From Prosthecobacter fusiformis (GTDB lineage Bacteria; Verrucomicrobiota; Verrucomicrobiia; Verrucomicrobiales; Verrucomicrobiaceae): a DNA stretch of 64,000 nucleotides. This document shows, piece by piece, positions 1-8,446 of the stretch; the first letter of the stretch is position 1; the number at the start of each line of letters is the position of its first letter. Under the pieces are notes generated by a model. The model was not told where the DNA came from. It saw only the letters and a list, made by a program, of their open reading frames with translations, and did no database searches. The position numbers and the translations under genes are program-made. The stretch covers positions 1-64,000 of the forward strand of contig NZ_SOCA01000007.1 in NCBI RefSeq assembly GCF_004364345.1, in the 5' to 3' direction.

Positions 1-99
1 CAATGATTTTCTGAAGCTTTTGCGAGCGGTGCGGATGCTGACGGTCAGCGGGGGGAGGGAGAGACGATTGGGCGATGGGTAAAGGGTTCATCGTCAAGG

Positions 100-142
100 T
101 GCGAGCGGTACCAGGGGGTGGCGCTACCATGGGGCCGCTCGC
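100..142. repeat. Inverted repeat GCGAGCGG / CCGCTCGC downstream of cas2
   Basis: GCGAGCGG at 101-108 is followed by its exact reverse complement at 135-142, so the transcript running out of cas2 could fold an 8-bp GC-rich stem with a 26-nt loop. The 10-mer TGCGAGCGGT of the left arm (100-109) also occurs at 21-30. A separate perfect palindrome, GCTGACGGTCAGC, sits at 37-49. There is no T-run, so an intrinsic terminator is not shown. The 79-bp spacing and short match do not make this a CRISPR array. Confidence 0.45.
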
Positions 143-148
143 GATTCA

Positions 149-162
149 AAAGGGGGATGTCA
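149..162. repeat. 14-bp direct repeat, copy left of the cas operon
   Basis: AAAGGGGGATGTCA occurs here, 30 bp beyond the cas2 stop codon, and again at 11319-11332, about 44 bp upstream of the cas3 start, in the same orientation. The two copies bracket the eight-gene cas operon. Read on the minus strand this copy continues as CTTTGACATCCCCC, which contains a TTGACA hexamer, so a promoter or operator element serving a CRISPR leader to the left is one possibility and an integration footprint is another. Confidence 0.55.
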
Positions 163-192
163 AAGAGCAGCCGGGTCGGCCCTGGGGTGTGT

Positions 193-510
193 TTACACCA
201 CGTAGCAGGGGGCGTCAAAGTGTGTGTAGGGCAGGCCTAACGCAGCAATGACACGATCTCCGCGGCCCTCGGACGGGCCGAGGGAGACGAAAAGCACCTG
301 GTCCTCATCGTGTTTGATGAGGTCCTTCAGTTCGGTTTCGAGGCGCGCTTTTTCTCTTGGGTTCAGTTCGCACTCGAAGATGGAATACTGGAGATGGTTG
401 CCATAGTTCCGGCAGGTTTTGAAGACCTTCCTCAATCGCCGGTCATTGGCGATGTCGTAGCAGACCAGGAAGGTGGTGCGTGTGCTGAGGAGGGGTTGTG
501 GGGTGGCCAT
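193..510 (-). CDS. cas2: Cas2, CRISPR adaptation endoribonuclease-fold protein
   Basis: Cas2 forms the dimer that bridges two Cas1 dimers during spacer acquisition. The family strand-1 pattern (TFLVCYDIANDRRLRKV) is present, with the conserved Asp of YDI, and then the YG-x2-LQ-x-SIFEC helix-strand block. The ATG at 510 gives 105 residues, near the usual 85-110. A TTG at 549 would add 13 residues rich in Pro and looks less likely. Neither start has a clear Shine-Dalgarno sequence. The gene is the last of the operon, 47 bp after the cas4-cas1 stop (8 bp with the TTG start). In many type I systems the array follows the adaptation genes, so an array may lie left of position 1. Confidence 0.93.
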   Translation of the reverse strand: MATPQPLLSTRTTFLVCYDIANDRRLRKVFKTCRNYGNHLQYSIFECELNPREKARLETELKDLIKHDEDQVLFVSLGPSEGRGDRVIAALGLPYTHFDAPCYVV

Positions 511-557
511 GGGAAGGGGGCGATGCGTTGGCGAGAACGGACCTGCCAAGCCTGGGC

Positions 558-3020
558 TTAGCGGGTCATCATGGGCACGTATTCGGGGATCTCGCTGGTC
601 AGGTAGCGGGCCAGCATGCGGGCTTGCAGTTCCAGCACGCGCCGGTAGCTGGCCTTGTAGTCGAAGATGGGATGGGTCACCAGGCTGGACATGCGCTGTT
701 CATAGGCTTGAAAAAATGCTTTGCGGCCATGGACGGTGAGGTTCACGGCTTCGCCGGCGCGCACAAAGTGGCCGGGATTGATCATGCGATTGTTCAGGGC
801 GGTGAGCACGGCACTTTCGGCGATGAGGGGGCGAAATTCTTCCATCAGATCCAGGGCCAGTGCTGGGCGACCATGCCGGGGTTGGTGGAAAAAACCGATG
901 TAGGGGTCAAAGCCCACCGCCAGGGCAGCCAGGGTGCAGTCTTTGGCGAGCAGGCTGTAGGCGAGGGACAGGAGGGCATTGACGGGATCTGTCGGTGGTC
1001 GGCGGGCGCGTTTGGTGAAGTCGAAAGTAAAGTCGGGGCGGTCCGCCTTTTTCACGGGCTCCAATCCTGGCAGCTCATCATCATCCGCGCCCACCTTGAT
1101 CATGCCGGCGAAGTTTTGGAAGTACATGGCTGCGGCTGCACCTTCCATCCCCAGCAGCTCACCCAGGGAGCGGGCAGCCAGCACATCACCGGCAGCGCGC
1201 TTCATTTTGAGGCTGACCCCATCCGGCAGATTGACGTGGTTGCGCATGAGCTGGGTGCGATGGTTGCGGATTTTTCCATGGATGAACCGTTGCGCCAGGG
1301 CCAGGCAGCGGTGGGGATCCTGGGCGGACTGAAATTGCTCGATGCGGGTATAGACGTTCTTCAGGCCATGGCCGCGAGTGAGTCCATAAAACCATCCGCC
1401 CATGCTGAAATAGGCCACGGGGATCTCCGCTTCGCACAGCATTTGCACGGTCTGGGTGGTGATCTGGATGTTGCCGAACAAGGCCACATGGCTCAGGTCT
1501 TTGAGGCGAAATTCCCCCAGCACACTGTCCTGCTCCTTCACCACCACCACCTCTCCGCGCAGGGTCACCCGTGCACCTTGGGTGTTCAGGTAAAGCGCGC
1601 GTTCATCGTCTCGCGGAGCCATGAGCCGTCGCGGGGGCGGCATGGTGGAAAGTCGCTTGTCGGCGGACCTGTCCGGGCTGTCTGGCAGGAGTGGCGCGGT
1701 CACTCGTTTGAGCAGGCGTGTCTCATCCGGCAGGCAGACGGGGGCGAGTGAGCAGCGCACGCATTTGGGGCTGTTCATCAGGGGCGGCGGGATGCTGCGG
1801 GAGGCGGCCACCTGCCGCGCCTCGGCGATCTTTCCGATGATCCACCCTTCTAGCTCATCCGTCATCGCCAGCGGCACGCGTTGTTTTGTCGCCCGGTAAT
1901 AGATCACGCCTTCATCACAGGTATAACCATTGTCCCGCAGGATCAGGATCTGGAGGCCCAGTTGCATCTTGTCCGCCTCCCACATTTCATTGCCATCTTC
2001 ACCCCGGCGTGGAGCACCCAGCTTATAATCCACGGGTGTCACTTGGTGCACCACGCGTTGTTTCAGCTCCACATGCAGCAGGCGGGCGGTCGGTGCCACA
2101 GGGGCTGGCAGGCAGGGTGCATCAATGGCCGTTCCCGCTGCCGGGGGCGGAGTAATGGCGGCTGCAAACAGGTCTGGCTGATCCGCTGCGGGGCGTGATT
2201 TTTTTGACGTTCTTTTGGTTAGGTTGCACATGGTTCCGCTCTGCGTATCCAGAGGAGGACTGTCATCAGGCGGGCTAGGAGGGGACGGCATCGGAGCAGT
2301 CACACTCGGGGATGCCTCACGCTGAGCGTCTTTGAAAGATGTCACAGGCACCCAGCTGGAGCGGTCTTGCGCCACGGTCACCATCTGCACCTCGATCAAA
2401 TCCATCTTTGCCAGCACGCCCAGCCGCTCGGACCCCAGGGTGGCGGAGCGTGAATGGATGGTCTCCAGCTTGGGCGATCCGTCAGCCGCCATGTCTTCCT
2501 GGGCCGCATCTGCATCGGCTATGTCCGCAGGTTGGGGTTCTTTTCCCGGCGTGGTATCCGGGGCCAGAGCAACGGCTGCCACCGCGGCAGGCTGGCTTTC
2601 TTTGCTGCCGCGCTGGGCTGCTTTGGGTGGCGGCAGATCACCCCGGCCTTTGTCCACTTTTTTGTGAATGGCGCTGCCGCGTTCCGTATCCGCACTCTCC
2701 AGGAATACGCCGTCCACGTGCTCGTAATAAAACAGGCGTGGGCAATAGACATACTCGTTCAGCATCCGCGCAGGCAGGGGTTCATCCGCCACGCGTGGGT
2801 GGAAAGCGGCCTCACTTTCCCTGCCTGTCCGCTCATTGAGCGCGGCGGGTATCGACGTCCCGGACAGGCCCTCCGAGATCGATTGCAACTCCTGGCTGAA
2901 TAGGCCTAACTCAGGATGATCATCCGGGATGGGCAGCGGTTCATAGAGAAATTCCGGTTCCCACATCTCTGGTCGATGCGGATATAGCGCGCGGGCCGTA
3001 CGGTAAACAGACGCTGTCAT
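558..3020 (-). CDS. cas4-cas1: Cas4-Cas1 fusion, CRISPR spacer-acquisition nuclease/integrase
   Basis: The N-terminal half is a Cas4 RecB-like nuclease that trims prespacers. The YVYCPRLF cysteine is near residue 93, the RSATLGSERLG segment near 191-201, the nuclease VDYK motif near 330-333, and the C-x2-C...C cluster near 420-429 completes the iron-sulfur site. The C-terminal half (about 475-820) is Cas1, the integrase, with catalytic Glu near 626 (LLGMEG) and His 712 and Asp 724 in the GFFH...LALDLMEE block. The fusion is typical of type I-G loci. At 820 residues it is much longer than a usual fusion of about 550, because the Cas4 half carries two Pro/Ala-rich insertions (roughly 130-185 and 222-312) and an 80-residue N-terminal extension. 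Catalytic residues are intact, so activity is expected. Confidence 0.95.
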   Translation of the reverse strand: MTASVYRTARALYPHRPEMWEPEFLYEPLPIPDDHPELGLFSQELQSISEGLSGTSIPAALNERTGRESEAAFHPRVADEPLPARMLNEYVYCPRLFYYEHVDGVFLESADTERGSAIHKKVDKGRGDLPPPKAAQRGSKESQPAAVAAVALAPDTTPGKEPQPADIADADAAQEDMAADGSPKLETIHSRSATLGSERLGVLAKMDLIEVQMVTVAQDRSSWVPVTSFKDAQREASPSVTAPMPSPPSPPDDSPPLDTQSGTMCNLTKRTSKKSRPAADQPDLFAAAITPPPAAGTAIDAPCLPAPVAPTARLLHVELKQRVVHQVTPVDYKLGAPRRGEDGNEMWEADKMQLGLQILILRDNGYTCDEGVIYYRATKQRVPLAMTDELEGWIIGKIAEARQVAASRSIPPPLMNSPKCVRCSLAPVCLPDETRLLKRVTAPLLPDSPDRSADKRLSTMPPPRRLMAPRDDERALYLNTQGARVTLRGEVVVVKEQDSVLGEFRLKDLSHVALFGNIQITTQTVQMLCEAEIPVAYFSMGGWFYGLTRGHGLKNVYTRIEQFQSAQDPHRCLALAQRFIHGKIRNHRTQLMRNHVNLPDGVSLKMKRAAGDVLAARSLGELLGMEGAAAAMYFQNFAGMIKVGADDDELPGLEPVKKADRPDFTFDFTKRARRPPTDPVNALLSLAYSLLAKDCTLAALAVGFDPYIGFFHQPRHGRPALALDLMEEFRPLIAESAVLTALNNRMINPGHFVRAGEAVNLTVHGRKAFFQAYEQRMSSLVTHPIFDYKASYRRVLELQARMLARYLTSEIPEYVPMMTR

Positions 3021-3102
3021 AGGCGGGAGAAGACTACTCTGGCGGGCGGTACTATGTCAGATCCGACGAGGTGCGCAAACAAAAAGCATGTAATGAAAAG
3101 TT

Positions 3103-3762
3103 TTAGCCGGGTTTCGTCTTCTGCACAGCCTCCGCCCATTGTACCCGGCGGAGGAAATCGCTGCGGATAAAGTCTAACAGGAAATCATTCAAGGCGCAGC
3201 AGATCACCACCAGGTTTGCCGAGGGCAGGCGATAGGGATTCGCCGTCAGGTGACCGTGGGCGAAGATGTGGCGGATGCACGCGGCCAGGGTCAGCACGGA
3301 AAAATCATGCCCGTCCCGGTAGCGGGCCAGATACATCTCATGCACCGGCAGCAGGGCCTGGGTGATGAGAAATCCCACCAGCTTATGCTCCGGGTCCTGG
3401 GCCCGGCACAGGGTCGCCAGTTCATGCACCCGCTGGCGTGGATGATGCGCAAACAGCTCTCGGAAAGGCGGGCGCGCATTCGCCAGGTCCGCATACCTTT
3501 CAAAGGCCGACCAAGTGAAAAACACCTGGGTCAGGGCATCATAACCCGTCGCCGTATCATCCGTGAATCCCTTCAGATGCAGCCCGCCAAAACAGGCCGC
3601 CAGCCTCAGCCGGTTGGCGAAGCGATAAAACTCCTGCTTCACCCCGATGAACCCCAACAACCCCATTGCATCCCCCGCCTCCTTCACCACCGCCCGTCCC
3701 CGATGAAACCCCGGCAACACCTCCTCCAAGTAAGGGTAGGGGAGTGGTGGGGCGTCAGGCAT
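3103..3762 (-). CDS. Unrecognised cas-operon protein with HEPN-like RxxxxH motif
   Basis: I do not recognise a named Cas family. The ATG at 3762 overlaps the last 8 bases of csb2 (ATGCCTGA), so the two are probably translationally coupled; a longer start at 3837 would add 25 Ala/Ser/Pro-rich residues. The 219-residue product looks all-helical. Near its C-terminus it has CIRHIFAHGHLT, an R-x4-H motif (R164 and H169 from the ATG) in a helix, which is the active-site pattern of HEPN RNases, and an earlier helix contains SAFERYADL, resembling the partner helix of HEPN bundles. HEPN RNases are known effectors in type III and VI CRISPR systems and in abortive infection. A role as an RNase linked to this type I-G complex is inference. 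It lies between the effector genes and the adaptation genes. Confidence 0.7.
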   Translation of the reverse strand: MPDAPPLPYPYLEEVLPGFHRGRAVVKEAGDAMGLLGFIGVKQEFYRFANRLRLAACFGGLHLKGFTDDTATGYDALTQVFFTWSAFERYADLANARPPFRELFAHHPRQRVHELATLCRAQDPEHKLVGFLITQALLPVHEMYLARYRDGHDFSVLTLAACIRHIFAHGHLTANPYRLPSANLVVICCALNDFLLDFIRSDFLRRVQWAEAVQKTKPG

Positions 3763-5320
3763 GATCGGCGGGAACGAAGAGGCCGAGGCCGAAGTGGGAA
3801 CCGTAGCCAAGGGCGAGTGGGCCAGTGCGAGGTTCAAGAAATTCGATTACAAAGGCACCTGCGTCGCCATTGCCGCGTTTGCCAGCACCATCCGGGCGGG
3901 AAGTCTGGTATTGAAGACTGCGGAGCGTGCGTTGGTTCGGCAGGGTGATCTGCTTTTCTTGCCGAATACCAGCCGCAGCGTCTTCCTTGTTCAGCAGGCG
4001 CTTCAAATCGTGTCCTGCAGAGCCAATCTGCCAGCCGTTCATGACGTCAATCTTTGGGCGGCCATCACCATAGCTTTTCATGTGAAGCGTGGAGACAAAG
4101 GGAGTCAGCGAGCGCCAGACTTTGGATGCACCGAGTAATTGGCAATCAGGGAATGTGCCTGAGTCACCAATACCAATGAGCACGAGGCGGATGTCATGAC
4201 CTTCGTGCCCCCAGACTTTGTTCAAGCGGCGGAGTGCGAGACGTGCGGCATGGTCAAAGCCCATCCTTGCCCAAACAGTGATGTGGGTGATTGCATCTCG
4301 GGGACCGTTTGCCTCACAGAAGATGTGGGCGTGCTGGTGGTCAGGTAGTGGCTGACCGTGCTCATCTTTGCCAGTGAAGACGGTAGCGCGGCCCTGGCCT
4401 TGATCGGACCATTTGCAAAGAGCCTTGTGCACGCGATCCGCCACGGAGACGGCTTGGGTAATGCGCGGTGCCACTTTGCTGACGACCTGATAACGGGCCA
4501 CGGTATGGCGTGCGGAATCGTCACTGACAGTTTTGCGTTGCTGGGATGCCGGAGAGATGATCTGACGGCTGTAATTCACGGTGGCTGAGCCTGGAGGAAG
4601 GTTCCAGCCGACAGACTGGAGATCACCCGTGTCTGCATGAAGCGCAGTGTAGAGATCTTCCGGCACAGACGGGCTTTTGATCTTCTTCGTCTTGGGCTTT
4701 TTTTTGCCATCCGTGTCTTCCTGGGGAGCATTGGCAGCGATGAAGTCTGCACGCCATACAGTGTAGGCATCTGCTGAGACCGGAGCGAGCAAGCGTACGA
4801 GTTCTGCCCGCTTCGGCAACGGTTCGTCTTCAGCCAGTGGCACGGCATTGGCCTGGATGGCGGAGATGTCCTTCCGCAAGCGTGCTTCCACGAGGCTCTC
4901 TGCACGGCCAAAGTAGCCCATTCGCTCGGCGAGGAGACGTAGCGCTTCGAGCTGGATCTCTGGCAACTCCACCTCCCAGGCGATAAGCAGTGCATCCTCT
5001 GGGGCTAGCTGGAGGAAGGTGTCAAAGACCTTGGTCGTCTTCTCCTTTGATCCCTCCACATATGGCATGTAGTGCCTTGTGTGGCTGCCGGTGGTGGCGG
5101 GCAGTTGAAAATGAGGCAACCGTGAGGCCAGCGCGATGATTAGGCCGCTTAAAACGTCCTCCGGCACCTCAGTTCGGGCTTTCAGATGCCGGGTGGCGAT
5201 GAGGCTGCGTAACAGTCGCCAAGGCGAGGGCGGCCACTCCACCGCACCTTCATTCACGTGACGGCCCCAGGGCGTGGCGTGGTAGCGCCCGGCTGGGAAA
5301 CAGAGTTCTAGGATGGTCAT
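3755..5320 (-). CDS. csb2: Csb2, type I-G Cas5-Cas6-type Cascade subunit (GSU0054 family)
   Basis: Csb2 proteins combine a Cas5-like RAMP that holds the 5-prime crRNA handle with a Cas6-like domain that processes pre-crRNA. The start (MTILELCFPAGRYHATPWG) and the WPPSPWRLLRSL block are characteristic of the family. The C-terminus ends with a glycine-rich loop (LALGYGSHFGLGLF, about residues 502-515), the RNA-binding signature of RAMP folds. The length of 521 residues fits the family. The gene starts 3 bp after the csb1 stop and its own stop overlaps the next start. A Lys-rich stretch (GKKKPKTKKIKSP) near residue 205 is probably a linker or RNA-contact loop. Confidence 0.9.
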   Translation of the reverse strand: MTILELCFPAGRYHATPWGRHVNEGAVEWPPSPWRLLRSLIATRHLKARTEVPEDVLSGLIIALASRLPHFQLPATTGSHTRHYMPYVEGSKEKTTKVFDTFLQLAPEDALLIAWEVELPEIQLEALRLLAERMGYFGRAESLVEARLRKDISAIQANAVPLAEDEPLPKRAELVRLLAPVSADAYTVWRADFIAANAPQEDTDGKKKPKTKKIKSPSVPEDLYTALHADTGDLQSVGWNLPPGSATVNYSRQIISPASQQRKTVSDDSARHTVARYQVVSKVAPRITQAVSVADRVHKALCKWSDQGQGRATVFTGKDEHGQPLPDHQHAHIFCEANGPRDAITHITVWARMGFDHAARLALRRLNKVWGHEGHDIRLVLIGIGDSGTFPDCQLLGASKVWRSLTPFVSTLHMKSYGDGRPKIDVMNGWQIGSAGHDLKRLLNKEDAAAGIRQEKQITLPNQRTLRSLQYQTSRPDGAGKRGNGDAGAFVIEFLEPRTGPLALGYGSHFGLGLFVPADHA

Positions 5321-5323
5321 GGC

Positions 5324-6262
5324 TCAAGAGTCGAAACTGACCGTGGTGAAACGCTGATCCGCTTTGCCGCCAAATGCCTTCTCGATCAGCGCAGGGAGTT
5401 CTTTTTCCAAAACCTCCAAGCTCGGCAGCTCGAAGCCCGCTTTGGGCCGGGTGACTTGCAGTTCTTCCAGATCAAGGTCGCAAGCGGTGCGGAGCCGGAG
5501 TCCTTCGTTCAGGAACTTTTGAATCTTGTAAAGCGAGATCGCGATGAGCAACGCTTCGACATCAGTGCCGAGTCCAAAGCCGCGAATCAGGGCGAGATCA
5601 AGATTGAAGAATGCGGTGATCTTACCGGTAAATTCTTCTCGGTGGAAGGGGACGTTGCCGAAGCCTTCTTTGGCCGTCTGTCCTTCATCGCCTTTCGAGG
5701 CTCTCACGCGATCATTTTTCACGCCGCCACTGGCCACTGTGCTGACCTCAGATGCCTCGATGAAACCCGTCAGTGCTCGCGGCAGGCGGATGACGCCAGC
5801 GATCTTCTCCAGGAAGATGCCGTGGATGAGCGAGTTCACATCATACTTGAGCAACGCTTTTAGCAGAGGGTCTCGGTCAAAAGGCTTCCTGTCGTCAAAG
5901 GCGATGGCTTTCTTGATCTCTTCGAAGTCCTTCGTGGTGGCAATATAGGGGCTGTTCAGTCGATGCGCTTCGAGCACGGAGTTTGTCAGCGGCTTGCCGT
6001 CCTTGCCATTTACCAGCACGGCGGGCAGCCCTTTGAGCGGTGTGACCCAGTCGTTATTCACGGTGTCCCAGCAGACGGCTTCGAGGCGGTTCGCCATGCT
6101 TTGGGCGGACTCGACAAGGAGCATTTTGGCACCTCCAGGTCCATCAAAGGTGGCGGCCCCGAGATCGGGAAAGCCGGTGGGCTGAAACCGACTGCCCTGC
6201 ACAGGCTTGAGTTTGGCTTCGAGGAGGAGGCGTGGTTGGACGGCAAGCGTGGCGAGGTTCAT
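5324..6262 (-). CDS. csb1: Csb1, type I-G Cas7 backbone subunit (GSU0053 family)
   Basis: This is the repeating RAMP subunit that coats the crRNA spacer in the type I-G effector complex. The N-terminal region with KPVQGSRFQPTGFPDLG and the following AKMLLVESAQSMANRLE is the typical Csb1 opening, and the 312-residue length fits. The start codon overlaps the csx17 stop by 4 bases (ATGA), and csb2 follows 3 bp after the stop, so expression is tightly coupled. Cas7 is needed in several copies per complex. No special signal for higher translation is visible. Confidence 0.9.
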   Translation of the reverse strand: MNLATLAVQPRLLLEAKLKPVQGSRFQPTGFPDLGAATFDGPGGAKMLLVESAQSMANRLEAVCWDTVNNDWVTPLKGLPAVLVNGKDGKPLTNSVLEAHRLNSPYIATTKDFEEIKKAIAFDDRKPFDRDPLLKALLKYDVNSLIHGIFLEKIAGVIRLPRALTGFIEASEVSTVASGGVKNDRVRASKGDEGQTAKEGFGNVPFHREEFTGKITAFFNLDLALIRGFGLGTDVEALLIAISLYKIQKFLNEGLRLRTACDLDLEELQVTRPKAGFELPSLEVLEKELPALIEKAFGGKADQRFTTVSFDS

Positions 6263-8436
6263 GCGGTTTGTTCTTGGGTTTGATGTTGGAGGGTCAGTTT
6301 GAGGAGCTTCATATCGCTCGGGGAGATGGGAAAAAGCATTGCCGCAGCGGTGCGGCGGGCGGTGGTAGCTGCGACCGGCAGGTCGGTGACCAGTGGTGCC
6401 TCGCCTGAGGCACGCAGACGGCGGGCGGCGAGTCGTGAGGCTGCCTGCCCATTGCCAATGCGGGCGAGCTGATGAAGGGTCGCCTCAATGGGGATGCCGT
6501 CATTATTATGCCTGAAGCAGAGCTTCAGCAGTGCATAGAAGGAAGATGGGATGGCGCGGTGGCGGTATTCTTCGTCATCACGCCAGTCGTAGGTGATGCG
6601 CTCATCCTGCTCCTGCTCCCTGCCTTGCTTCTTCGCATATGCGACGGTCTGCCAGTCGATGAGGCTGAGTCCCCAGATCAAATCAGCTAACATAGCGGGA
6701 TCAATGCGGCCTTCGATGAAGTCTGTGATGTCATCCAGCCGGGCATAACACGGAGACCAGTCTGGCCAGCCTTCGCAGCCTGCTTTCTCGACCCGGTGGA
6801 TGCGACGAGCCATAATGGAGTTCAGGCAATCGGTGAGATCGCCATCGTGCCAGGTGACGTCATTGCTGGGGTTTTTCAGCCATGAAAGCCAGACGCGGTT
6901 TTCACCTGTTTTGATGTCCACCGGTTCTAACTGACTGCGGAGCCAAAATGTGCCCTTTCCGTCTCCACGACCAAGCCACGCATTCGTGCTGGCAAGTGAG
7001 GCGGCGAGACGGAACTCAGTGGTGGGATTATCAATTAACCACTCAGGCCGCAAACCCGAGAGAGGCGGGATAAATGACTCTGCTACCCAGGCGAAGCTGC
7101 GGGCGAGGGCACGCTGCGTCCGTCCTGCGGCGACGAGCAGTGCCACGCGTGCATGTGGCGAGTCATCCTGGCAGAACTCGAAAACCCTGCGTTCGATCTC
7201 GTTCAGGCCGCGAAGGACGGTAGCAGGTGCGTCATCGGCTTTTGAACGCAGGCGGCTATGCCAGGCATCAAGGTCGCTCAGAATATCCGAGTGTGCATTT
7301 CGGCGGACTCGCACACGATCCAGTGGAGTGGCGAAGTAGGCCAAGCCATTGCGCACCTGAAAGCCGTAACGCTGGAAGGCTGAGATGCCTCGGTCCACGC
7401 CGAGGCTCACTGCCGCACGGGCGAAATCCACCCCATTTTTCGCGGCACGTCCGCCTACTTGAGCACGGCCTTCGCTAAAAATGGCTCGCAGCTCGGGAAG
7501 GCTAGTTGCACGTTCCCAGAGCGGCATCCACATCTCACAGCGGGCATCTTTTTCATCTGCCATGCTGGCGCTGGCATAGCCCACCCCCGTTTGGCGGACA
7601 CAGAAAGGGTATATCAGTGAGCCATCGCCACTGCTCTCCAGACGTTTCACGGACGCGGCGGCAAAGAGCAGTGCGCCTTCGATCATAAGAACGAAGTCCC
7701 ATGGATTCACGGCAGAGGCCGCGTCGAAACCCGAAGTAGCATTTGCCCCGCCTGCGGCACCCGGGAAAAACTGTCCTATTGGAGCCTTAGCTGTTGAGCC
7801 AGAAGCGGCAGCGCCAAACAAGGCCGCACGCAGCCACCGCTCTGAATGCGGTGAGGGCTGACCAGTGGCACAGTCCATCAACTCAGTGATGCGCTGCATG
7901 AAGTTATTCGTGAACTCCAAACGGCCATCATTGCCGCCCGTGCCTAGCAATGGCGGAAATTTGGGTCCATCCTGGCTCAGGACGAAAACCGCATCCAGCC
8001 ATCCAAGCGCATCATCGGGGAGCGTGTTACGGCAGATTTGGAGCAAGCTGGCTTTGGCTTCTCCATCTGGCTTTTCTTTGAGATCAAGCTGATTCACTGC
8101 CTGCCGGGCTGCGGTGAGACTATTCTGATAATTCAGTAGCCGCGCAGCACCGCTGGCCATGATTGCATCAATAGCCTCGCGGTTGTCCTTCTTGAAAAAG
8201 CCACTCCCACCATTCCATGGGGCGAGCACTGGCGTAGGCTGGTAGTCATGCAAAAAGAAGTTCAGCAGGCCTTTTCCATCGAAACGTGAGGTGAGGATGA
8301 TCTGATCGTTGTTCCAAGCGGCGCTGGCAGATAGATCACCCTTCGGTGATTCACCGACGAGACGTAGGATGCCTAGGGCTTTCAGATAATGCGCGAGCGG
8401 CACGGGGGCGCAGCCGGAGAGAGTGAGAGTGGGCAT
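6259..8436 (-). CDS. csx17: Csx17, type I-G large effector subunit
   Basis: Csx17 takes the place of Cas8 in type I-G complexes and is expected to act in PAM recognition and target binding. The family start MPTLTLSGCAPVPLAHYLKALGILRLVGE lies at the ATG at 8436; an upstream in-frame start at 8538 would add 34 Arg-rich residues and overlap the preceding ORF, so it was not used. The product is 725 residues, as expected. A motif typical of the family, WDFVLMIEGALLFAAA, lies in the first half and an arginine-rich RLAARRLRASG near the C-terminus. The stop overlaps the csb1 start by 4 bases. Confidence 0.88.
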   Translation of the reverse strand: MPTLTLSGCAPVPLAHYLKALGILRLVGESPKGDLSASAAWNNDQIILTSRFDGKGLLNFFLHDYQPTPVLAPWNGGSGFFKKDNREAIDAIMASGAARLLNYQNSLTAARQAVNQLDLKEKPDGEAKASLLQICRNTLPDDALGWLDAVFVLSQDGPKFPPLLGTGGNDGRLEFTNNFMQRITELMDCATGQPSPHSERWLRAALFGAAASGSTAKAPIGQFFPGAAGGANATSGFDAASAVNPWDFVLMIEGALLFAAASVKRLESSGDGSLIYPFCVRQTGVGYASASMADEKDARCEMWMPLWERATSLPELRAIFSEGRAQVGGRAAKNGVDFARAAVSLGVDRGISAFQRYGFQVRNGLAYFATPLDRVRVRRNAHSDILSDLDAWHSRLRSKADDAPATVLRGLNEIERRVFEFCQDDSPHARVALLVAAGRTQRALARSFAWVAESFIPPLSGLRPEWLIDNPTTEFRLAASLASTNAWLGRGDGKGTFWLRSQLEPVDIKTGENRVWLSWLKNPSNDVTWHDGDLTDCLNSIMARRIHRVEKAGCEGWPDWSPCYARLDDITDFIEGRIDPAMLADLIWGLSLIDWQTVAYAKKQGREQEQDERITYDWRDDEEYRHRAIPSSFYALLKLCFRHNNDGIPIEATLHQLARIGNGQAASRLAARRLRASGEAPLVTDLPVAATTARRTAAAMLFPISPSDMKLLKLTLQHQTQEQTA

Positions 8437-8446
8437 GATTTGGGTA

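Noticed and set aside
21-109. Two TGCGAGCGGT copies 79 bp apart as the start of a CRISPR array
   Set aside because: The match is only 10 bases and the flanks do not agree, so it is not a CRISPR repeat.
498-1751. A 417-codon plus-strand ORF antisense to cas4-cas1
   Set aside because: It mirrors the GC-rich coding strand of a gene with clear Cas4 and Cas1 motifs and has no recognisable domain.
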